This document shows, piece by piece, positions 1-3,903 of a DNA stretch of 6,996 nt. The notes beneath the pieces were generated by a model, which was not told the origin of the DNA, ran no database searches, and was given only the letters and a program-made list of their open reading frames with translations. The DNA is from an uncultured bacterium. GTDB taxonomy: Bacteria > Verrucomicrobiota > Kiritimatiellia > RFP12 > UBA1067. The stretch covers positions 1 to 6,996 of the forward strand of contig URIT01000152.1 of NCBI GenBank assembly GCA_900547945.1. The letters run 5' to 3'. Position 1 is the stretch's first letter; each line of letters starts with the position of its first letter. Made by a program: the position numbers and the translations under genes.

Positions 1-41
1 CGAATCGGAAGAGGTGAACGCGCAGGGAGTGGCCGTCTGCT

Positions 42-668
42 TCACGAAAACGCTCGTTTGTTCAGTTCCGGCAGGAAGTCACAAATGAATCTTGCAAGTG
101 TGTTGCGATGAACCTTGCATATCCGCGCGATTTTGTTGCGCGATTGTCCAAGAGCCGACAGTTCGCAGATGAGATTCCTTCGTGAGTGGAGCTTGTGTTT
201 CTCTGGGGTGGTCTTGCGTCCTTTGGGACGACCGAGGACAACACCTTCAGCACGTTTCCTTGCTAATGCCTCTTTTGTGCGCTGACTGATTAGGTTGCGT
301 TCTATCTCGGCGGAAAGACCGAATGCGAAAGCGAGAACCTTCGATTGGATGTCCTCGCCGAGACGGTAGTTGTCCTTTATCGTCCACACCCTACACTCCT
401 TTGTCATGCAGATGTTCAGGATCTCCATGATCATGAACAGGTTGCGTCCAAGCCGTGAAAGCTCTGCGCAGATGATCAGATCGTCTTTCTGAACGCGCTT
501 GAGCAATTTGCCCAATTCGCGTTTATTATAGTTCTTGGTCCCGCTGATAGTCTCTTCGATCCATCCGTCGATTTTCATTTTCTGCCGTTCACAGAAATTG
601 TTGATCTCGAACCTCTGGTTCTCGACCGTCTGTTTGTCGCTCGAAACGCGAATGTAGCCGTAGGTCAT
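42..668 (-). CDS. Serine recombinase / DNA invertase (Mpi/Hin-like resolvase family)
   Basis: This 208-residue protein is a small serine recombinase, which cuts and rejoins DNA at paired short sites through a covalent serine-DNA intermediate. The N-terminal resolvase domain (residues 1-140) opens with YIRVSSDKQ, placing the nucleophile at Ser9. The ELSRLGRN motif supplies active-site Arg72 and Arg75. The long E-helix (SAEIERNLISQRTKEAL, about 119-135) is followed by GRPKGRK and a C-terminal helix-turn-helix (about 160-197). Length and order fit the Hin/Pin/Mpi invertases, and the MTYGYIRVSSDKQ start is especially like the Bacteroides Mpi group. The start at 668 was chosen because AAGGAG (674-679) lies 5 nt upstream; an in-frame ATG ten codons earlier would put this ribosome site inside the gene and misses the conserved N-terminus. 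The gene is clearly AT-richer than the right half of the window, suggesting transfer. No obvious invertible segment lies beside it, so whether it acts as invertase or resolvase is open. Confidence 0.93.
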   Translation of the reverse strand: MTYGYIRVSSDKQTVENQRFEINNFCERQKMKIDGWIEETISGTKNYNKRELGKLLKRVQKDDLIICAELSRLGRNLFMIMEILNICMTKECRVWTIKDNYRLGEDIQSKVLAFAFGLSAEIERNLISQRTKEALARKRAEGVVLGRPKGRKTTPEKHKLHSRRNLICELSALGQSRNKIARICKVHRNTLARFICDFLPELNKRAFS

Positions 669-706
669 TTCTTCTCCTTTGAGTCCTGATAACGCCAATT
701 TGTCAG

Positions 707-735
707 ATGATACATTTCTTCTTCGTCGTTTTCAG
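707..735 (-). promoter_or_regulatory. Candidate sigma-70-like promoter for the recombinase gene
   Basis: On the minus strand CTGAAA (730-735, 4/6 to TTGACA) is followed after 17 nt by TATCAT (707-712, 5/6 to TATAAT). This would start transcription near 700, giving a leader of about 30 nt that includes the AAGGAG ribosome site. It overlaps the start of the S24-like remnant on the opposite strand. Assigned by eye only. Confidence 0.4.
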
Positions 736-1011
736 GAAATCCAGCGATGGCGCCATCCGCAAGGCCGTGCTGGAGGGCGTGCGATCCGGGCGAGATCGTC
801 CTTGCCGAGCCATACGGGCGTTGTCGATGCCGAAACGGCAGGCGCGTACTCGATCAAGCGCTTCAAGGAGCGCACGGAACACGGCGAACGTGTCGAGGCG
901 ATGCTTGTGCCCGTCAATCGGGACTATTCGACGATCGGGTGGAAAGAAAGCGGCATAGCATTGGATTATCGAATCGTCGGCACGTTGAAGGACGACGTTC
1001 GGATCGTCTAA
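707..1011 (+). pseudogene. Frameshifted remnant of a LexA/S24-like peptidase domain
   Basis: Three overlapping frames together read like the C-terminal half of the S24-like domain often found alone or at the end of bacterial helicase-like proteins. The pieces are GAIRKAVLEGVRSG (frame of 707), then GEIVLAE, then HTGVVDAETAGAYSIKRFKE running to IVGTLKDDVRIV and a TAA at 1009-1011. These match, from memory, the family pattern G(R/E)IVL(A/V) followed by DPETGG.YTVKRY. The frame changes twice by +1: one extra G in the GGG at 788-790 and one extra C in the CC at 810-811. Removing one base at each place joins the three blocks. The N-terminal part is missing, and the recombinase begins within 40 bp on the other strand, so the gene may have been broken by arrival of that module. 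Sequencing indels could explain the two frameshifts but not the missing N-terminus. Confidence 0.55.
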
Positions 1012-1022
1012 CGAAAACACAG

Positions 1023-1056
1023 CCTACCCCCGCATTTATATAAATGCGGGGGTAGG
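1023..1056. repeat. Perfect 34-bp palindrome (copy 1 of a shared element)
   Basis: Every base from 1023 to 1056 pairs with its partner around centre 1039/1040. The 16-bp core is GCATTTATATAAATGC, flanked by arms CCTACCCCC and GGGGGTAGG. It lies 11 bp after the stop of the S24-like remnant and 108 bp after the stop of the vapC gene on the other strand. There is no U-tract after either arm, so it is not a standard terminator, although a GC-rich stem could still stop or stabilise transcripts. A closely related copy is at 3583-3622. Confidence 0.95.
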
Positions 1057-1164
1057 TGATTATGGACGCAGCCTTAGGGGCGATGCCGAGATTGCATTCA
1101 AGGTCGGCCAGCGTCCGGAACAGAAGCATCAAAACACCGTGTCTCCGTGTGCGGCTGTCTGGGC

Positions 1165-1551
1165 TTACTGCACAGTCTCAATCCCATATTCGGAGAAACG
1201 ACGGTCTCCCGTCACGACCACGCAGCCGTTCAGCAACGCCGTGGCGATGATGAAGCGGTCGGCGGGATCCTTGTGAATCTCCGGCAACGCCGAGGCGTGA
1301 AGCATGATGGCGTGATCGAGCGGCAATTCCTTCATGCTGTACTGCCGGACAAGCATGTCGGCGAACCTGCCGGGCGTGACGGGGATTTCCAACTCACCTT
1401 TCTTCACCTTACGAGCAATCTCCCAAATTGAGATTGATGAGAAGCAAAGGAGCTCCGCGTCTTGAATTGTCTCGCGCGCCGACCGGGAGAGCTTGGCATC
1501 GCCAGTTGCCAGCCAGATCAGCGCACACGTATCGACCAGAACCCGTTGCAT
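1165..1551 (-). CDS. vapC: VapC-type toxin, PIN-domain ribonuclease
   Basis: The 128-residue product is a single PIN domain. VapC toxins are Mg-dependent ribonucleases that cleave tRNA or rRNA and are neutralised by a partner antitoxin. The acidic residues expected at the active site are visible: Asp7 in VLVDTCALIW, Glu44 in SSISIWEIARKV, Asp98 in KDPADRFIIATAL, and Asp116 in VVTGDRRF. The DTCALIW start and HKDPADRFI motif place it in the common family of about 125-130 residues that includes many antitoxin-linked PIN proteins. The start at 1551 was chosen because the ATG overlaps the antitoxin stop by one base (TAATG), a sign of translational coupling; an upstream in-frame ATG at 1566 lies inside the antitoxin gene. 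The full set of catalytic residues suggests an intact toxin. Its RNA target cannot be predicted. Confidence 0.93.
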   Translation of the reverse strand: MQRVLVDTCALIWLATGDAKLSRSARETIQDAELLCFSSISIWEIARKVKKGELEIPVTPGRFADMLVRQYSMKELPLDHAIMLHASALPEIHKDPADRFIIATALLNGCVVVTGDRRFSEYGIETVQ

Positions 1552-1781
1552 TAGGCATTCTCCCACTCGGAGGACTCGTCGGCAAACCAGTCACCATGCA
1601 TCTTCACCTTGCCAGCGAACCCCGGCAGCGGTCCCATGTTGCGCTTGGGGACTATGGGGACAATCTTGGCGATTGGCCGCCCATAGCGCATGATTGTGAA
1701 AGTCGAGAGCTTGCGCTCGACTTCCACAAGGACACTTGAGAAGTTGGATTTGGCCTCGTAGACATTCAGCATTGACTGCAT
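1551..1781 (-). CDS. vapB: Phd/YefM-family antitoxin, partner of the PIN toxin
   Basis: The 76-residue product shows the Phd/YefM fold: NVYEAKSNFSSVLVEVE and then RYGRPIAKIVPI form the DNA-binding dimer domain (about 1-48). The acidic tail, with DWFADESSEWENA at the end, resembles segments that thread into the PIN active-site groove. The symbol is functional, meaning VapC partner; by sequence family this is Phd/YefM. The start at 1781 is supported by AAAGGAG at 1788-1794, spaced 6 nt; a second Met three codons on would be too far from it. It is first in the operon and overlaps vapC by one base, the usual order for such pairs. Antitoxins of this type normally bind and repress their own promoter, here at 1810-1839. 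Confidence 0.92.
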   Translation of the reverse strand: MQSMLNVYEAKSNFSSVLVEVERKLSTFTIMRYGRPIAKIVPIVPKRNMGPLPGFAGKVKMHGDWFADESSEWENA

Positions 1782-1809
1782 GGATTGCTCCTTTACCTTG
1801 ATGACGCAT

Positions 1810-1839
1810 ATTATATCATAAGTAGGCCAAGATGACCAA
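1810..1839 (-). promoter_or_regulatory. Likely promoter of the vapBC operon
   Basis: A perfect minus-strand TATAAT at 1810-1815 is preceded by an 18-nt spacer and TTGGTC (1834-1839, 4/6 to TTGACA). The start point would be near 1803, about 22 nt before the antitoxin ATG. A weak dyad, TATGA...TCATCA on the minus strand, surrounds the -10 (about 1797-1820) and could be the antitoxin operator. This AT-rich island stands out in GC-rich surroundings. Confidence 0.6.
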
Positions 1840-1887
1840 CTGATGCGCGTTCATCCCTGCATTCACGATGGGAAACGGCCCTCGGCT

Positions 1888-2223
1888 TCACGGCAGGGCC
1901 GCAAGCCGGAGCAGGAGCATGTAGAGGCCTGTGCCGACGGCCATCGAGAGCATCATCTGGCGCTTCCAGAGCTGGAGCACCACTGTCACGGCCGTGCAGA
2001 CGAGCGCGGGGACGAGCCGCGCGCCCGTCGTCAGGGGCTCGCGCAGACAGTAGACGACGAGCAGTCCGAGCACGGCGGGGCCGAGCCACTTGCCGAGGTA
2101 GGCGACGAACGGCGGCGTCGGACGTCCGGGTCGGAAGACGAGGAACGGCAGGAAGCGCGTGAGCGCCACGCCCGCGACCGCGAGCAGGACGGCGAGGACA
2201 ATCTGGGCTGTCGTGACGGTCAT
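1888..2223 (-). CDS. azlD: AzlD-family small subunit of branched-chain amino acid exporter
   Basis: The 111-residue protein is almost entirely hydrophobic, with four likely membrane segments at about residues 6-28, 46-60, 68-85 and 89-108. The TRFLPFLVF motif after the first segment and PAVLGLLVVYCL in the middle are typical of AzlD, the small partner of AzlC. In Bacillus subtilis and Corynebacterium (BrnFE), the pair exports leucine, isoleucine, valine and some analogues across the inner membrane. The start at 2223 was chosen because its ATG overlaps the azlC stop as ATGA, showing translational coupling, and because it gives the usual family length of about 100-110 residues. The same frame stays open upstream within azlC, so a longer reading is possible but would be out of family. 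About 65 bp of gene-free sequence without a clear terminator separates it from the vapBC promoter. Confidence 0.9.
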   Translation of the reverse strand: MTVTTAQIVLAVLLAVAGVALTRFLPFLVFRPGRPTPPFVAYLGKWLGPAVLGLLVVYCLREPLTTGARLVPALVCTAVTVVLQLWKRQMMLSMAVGTGLYMLLLRLAALP

Positions 2224-2888
2224 GCGAGTTTCCTCCTCAGGAACGTGAGCGCGAGCAGGATACCGCCCATCGCGGGCAGCATGAAGCTCTCCGCGCCGCA
2301 GGCGAAGAGCGCGAGCAGGGAGACGACGAGCCCGACCAGCGAGCCCGCATGCCGCCGCTCCGTGCGCCAGTTCTCGGCGAAGATCGACGAGAACATGGCC
2401 ATCATGATGAACTCGACGCCCGCGAGATCGACGTGGGCGAAGACATGGGCGCACGCCGTGCCGACGGCGACGCCCGAGACCCAATAACCCCAGACGAGGA
2501 CGCTCACGACGGTCTGGAAGCGGTGCGGTTCGAGTCCGGGCGGCGGCGGATTCGCGTAGGTGACGGCGAAGGTCTCGTCCGTCAGCATCGCGACCATGAG
2601 GAACTTCCGCCAGCCCGCGCCGCGAAAGCGGTCGAGCATCGAGATGCCGTAGAAGAGGTGGCGCGCCCCGACGAGGAACGCCATCAGGAAGACGCCGAAC
2701 GGACGGAACCCGTCGGCGAGCATCGCCGTCAGGATGAATTCGACGGAGCCGGAGTAGACGAACGCCGCCGTGACGACGGGATACCAGCCGCCGAAGCCGA
2801 GGCACACGGCGAAGAGGCCGTAGCCGAGCCCAACGAGCCAGTACGCCGCAAAGAGCGGCGCTGTCAGTTTGAGTGCGTGTCGCAGCAT
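2220..2888 (-). CDS. azlC: AzlC-family large subunit of branched-chain amino acid exporter
   Basis: This 222-residue integral membrane protein is the large subunit of the AzlCD/BrnFE exporter. Family landmarks are visible in order: YSGSVEFILTAML (45-57), GARHLFYGISM (74-84), LTDETFAVTY (102-111) and DLAGVEFIMMAMF (154-166). There are about six to seven hydrophobic segments. Length is near the lower end of the family, with no sign of truncation. The ATG at 2888 starts at the conserved position, but no good Shine-Dalgarno sequence precedes it. It lies 13 bp after the stop of a 45-codon flavodoxin-like remnant, so its translation may depend on ribosomes ending there. No Lrp/AsnC or AzlB-like regulator is visible in the window. 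Confidence 0.92.
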   Translation of the reverse strand: MLRHALKLTAPLFAAYWLVGLGYGLFAVCLGFGGWYPVVTAAFVYSGSVEFILTAMLADGFRPFGVFLMAFLVGARHLFYGISMLDRFRGAGWRKFLMVAMLTDETFAVTYANPPPPGLEPHRFQTVVSVLVWGYWVSGVAVGTACAHVFAHVDLAGVEFIMMAMFSSIFAENWRTERRHAGSLVGLVVSLLALFACGAESFMLPAMGGILLALTFLRRKLA

Positions 2889-2901
2889 GGTCGAAATCAG
2901 C

Positions 2902-3039
2902 CTAGCGGACGAAATTGGTCATCTGCCACGGCTCGCGCGCGAGGGCATCCGCCGCCCTGCGTGCCGACGCGACCTCCTCCGACGCCCTTGCCGTGTTGAC
3001 GTTCACGTGCGGGCTCCCGTTGACGAATACTGTCTTCAT
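2902..3039 (-). pseudogene. Short flavodoxin-like (NADPH/FMN reductase) remnant upstream of azlC
   Basis: This 45-codon frame starts MKTVFVNGSPHVNVNT, which closely follows the N-terminus of flavodoxin-fold FMN reductases and iron-sulfur flavoproteins (MK.L.VNGSP..NGNT, the beta1 strand and phosphate loop). It then runs through ARASEEVASARRAADALAR and ends MTNFVR. The family is normally about 180-200 residues, so most of the fold is missing, consistent with an internal deletion that kept the reading frame. The ATG has only a purine-rich stretch (AAGAAGAG) before it. Another short frame reading HENLKKRKES overlaps its ATG by ATGA. It may survive as a translated leader for azlC 13 bp downstream. 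I am fairly sure of the N-terminal match and unsure whether it is expressed. Confidence 0.5.
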
Positions 3040-3133
3040 GATTCTTTTCTCTTCTTCAAGTTCTCATGGATCAGAACGGTCTCCGTCTCGCTCTCCTGCG
3101 ACAAACCCTGCCGCCACTTGCGGGAACGTGGGA

Positions 3134-3163
3134 ATTATACACTATGATATGCGCCGAGGTCAC
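3134..3163 (-). promoter_or_regulatory. Possible promoter for the flavodoxin remnant and azlCD
   Basis: A perfect minus-strand TATAAT (3134-3139) is preceded after 18 nt by GTGACC (3158-3163, 4/6 to TTGACA). It would yield a leader of about 88 nt before 3039 and then read into azlC and azlD. The -10 is strong for this GC-rich setting and the -35 is weak. It lies inside the GNAT remnant of the other strand. Confidence 0.3.
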
Positions 3164-3257
3164 GCTCAGCGTCTGGGCCGACAATCCGGATGCGGTCGCG
3201 TTCTACCGACATCTTGGCATGTGCGTCCAGGAATACGTCTTCGAGGACATCCTCTGA
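3144..3257 (+). pseudogene. C-terminal remnant of a GNAT N-acetyltransferase
   Basis: The frame ending at the TGA 3255-3257 contains AEVTLSVWADNPDAVAFYRHLGM and ends CVQEYVFEDIL. This is the classic last quarter of a GNAT fold: strand beta5 (V.L.V), the A-N-P-x-A-V-x-F-Y helix and the LGF turn. The N-terminal domain, including the acetyl-CoA binding R/Q-x-x-G-x-G/A motif, is absent from the upstream sequence in all plus-strand frames. It therefore cannot be an active acetyltransferase. The frame is open back to 3066 but that part has no recognisable similarity, so the call starts at the ATG at 3144. Confidence 0.65.
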
Positions 3258-3582
3258 GCAAGGAGGCGTTCGCGGTTCTCCGTGAACGTCCTCGCGAGAA
3301 CGCGGACTTCGCCAAACCGTTTCCTTGCCCGCTCAATGGCAAGAAGCCGCGTCAACACGCCATTTGTCAGTGACAACCTTTATCGCATCGGGCATTGTAG
3401 CATTTCCCGCTCCAGCCCTTTTCATTATCATTCACTACCCACGGCGGCTTGGTCGCGACAAGTGCGCGACCCTCCGGCCTTTTCAAAGGGAGCCAATGTT
3501 CTCCATTTTCGGGAGGGCCGCGCTTGTCTCGTCCGCATTGGATGTCTTCGCGTTTCCTTTTAAGCCCAATGCCTGAAGACCA
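3258..3582. other. Gene-free stretch with several inverted repeats
   Basis: I see no credible protein here: the open frames on both strands lack family motifs, good starts and consistent codon use. Inverted repeats are frequent. CGCGGTTCTC (3271-3280) pairs with GAGAACGCG (3296-3304) with one bulge. CTTGCC (3324-3329) pairs with GGCAAG (3338-3343) around an 8-nt loop. A longer structure lies at 3451-3541. Six-base stems are common by chance in GC-rich DNA, so only the last is given its own entry. Composition is intermediate between the AT-richer left part and the GC-rich right part. Confidence 0.6.
3451..3541 (-). other. Long imperfect hairpin with possible pseudoknot; candidate structured RNA or element end
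   Basis: Left arm 3451-3475 and right arm 3512-3534 form about 20 base pairs: GG/CC, CG/CG, then GACAAG (3457-3462) with CTTGTC (3523-3528), a 2-nt bulge at 3463-3464, CGCG with CGCG, one mismatch (3469/3518), and CCCTCC (3470-3475) with GGAGGG (3512-3517). The loop holds a small hairpin GGAG/CTCC (3489-3492/3501-3504). Its 8-nt loop carries CCAATG (3493-3498), exactly complementary to CATTGG at 3536-3541 just outside the main stem, a pseudoknot geometry. The single internal mismatch at 3469/3518 is A-C in a plus transcript but U-G wobble in a minus transcript, so minus is preferred. A competing local stem, GGTCGCG (3451-3457) with CGCGACC (3465-3471), is mutually exclusive with the long one. 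No known RNA family is recognised. Confidence 0.35.
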
Positions 3583-3622
3583 ACCGCTACCCTCGCATTT
3601 ATATAAATGCGAGGGTAGCGGT
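3583..3622. repeat. Perfect 40-bp palindrome (copy 2 of the shared element)
   Basis: All 20 base pairs around centre 3602/3603 match. It contains the same GCATTTATATAAATGC core as 1023-1056 and arms CTACCCTC/GAGGGTAG, extended by ACCG/CGGT. Compared with copy 1 the shared 32 bp differ at one arm position (C1030 versus T3593) and at its exact partner (G1049 versus A3612). It supplies the TAA stop (3599-3601) of the remnant that reads leftwards from 3799. No U-tract follows on either strand. Confidence 0.95.
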
Positions 3623-3799
3623 GAGTCCCTTCAACAAGCCGGCTGGATCGCGCGCACCGAGGAAGAGGCTGTCGGCGTGGTCGAGGATGTAGCGGTTACG
3701 CAGGGTGGCGGAGCGGGCATCGACACGGCGCATGGAGTGAGCCGCGATGGTCAGCGTCCCGGCCGTCGGTTCTGGGCGCGGCGGAGCGGGCATCGACAC
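3599..3799 (-). pseudogene. Probable C-terminal remnant of a DprA/SLOG-like Rossmann protein
   Basis: The frame reads TIAAHSMRRVDARSATLRNRYILDHADSLFLGARDPAGLLKGL near its end. The RNRYI...AD.L.LG....G.L pattern resembles the later half of the DprA/Smf and SLOG Rossmann folds, where an (A/R)RNR(L/Y)I motif precedes a strand ending in a G-rich turn. This is a weak, memory-based match. Only about 45 residues look protein-like. Upstream of them a 21-bp piece is duplicated out of frame (3707-3727 and 3780-3800), and no convincing start with a ribosome site exists. The last codons and stop come from the palindrome. It is best read as a decayed fragment; an unrelated small protein is possible. Confidence 0.3.
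3707..3727. repeat. 21-bp direct repeat, copy A
   Basis: The 21 bases beginning GGCGGAGCGGGCATCG are repeated exactly at 3780-3800, an offset of 73 bp. Because 73 is not a multiple of three, the copies lie in different frames of the remnant on the minus strand. This suggests a small duplication or rearrangement after the gene lost function. Confidence 0.9.
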
Positions 3800-3800
3800 G
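3780..3800. repeat. 21-bp direct repeat, copy B
   Basis: Exact second copy of 3707-3727. It marks the upstream edge of the protein-like remnant and is immediately followed by an AT-richer A/C-rich tract leading to the cysteine desulfurase. Confidence 0.9.
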
Positions 3801-3809
3801 ACATAAAAC

Positions 3810-3833
3810 CTAGAACCTAACCTCTAGAACCTA
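3810..3833. repeat. Two copies of a 10-bp direct repeat, CTAGAACCTA
   Basis: CTAGAACCTA occurs at 3810-3819 and 3824-3833, a 14-bp period, within a G-poor tract on the plus strand about 80 bp before the cysteine desulfurase. Its role is unknown; the spacing does not clearly fit a dimeric operator. Confidence 0.7.
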
Positions 3834-3903
3834 CCTCCCAATCGGATGGGCCTCCGCCAGCGCGCCGGATTATGCTAAACTATCCACCCGAGGATTTGAC
3901 GAC

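Noticed and set aside
2..88. Short plus-strand frame reading ESEEVNAQGVAV... from the window edge to a TGA
   Set aside because: It could be the tail of an upstream gene, but more than half overlaps the recombinase gene and 28 codons give no recognisable motif.
1057..1164. Possible coding remnant (RTLADLECNLGIAPK on the minus strand) and a GGACGC/GCGTCC inverted repeat between palindrome 1 and vapC
   Set aside because: No family could be recognised, there is no good start, and a 6-bp stem is within chance expectation.
1843..2487. Long plus-strand open frame rich in Glu, Arg and His opposite azlC/azlD
   Set aside because: It is the antisense of two well-recognised membrane genes, with composition typical of GC-rich shadow frames and no motif.
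3325..3576. Plus-strand frames covering the hairpin segment as a small membrane protein
   Set aside because: The hydrophobic patch is short, starts lack ribosome sites, and the bases are better explained by the inverted repeat structure.
3583..3622. Palindromes interpreted as CRISPR repeats or intrinsic terminators
   Set aside because: Only two copies 2.5 kb apart with no regular spacers, and no T-tract after either arm.
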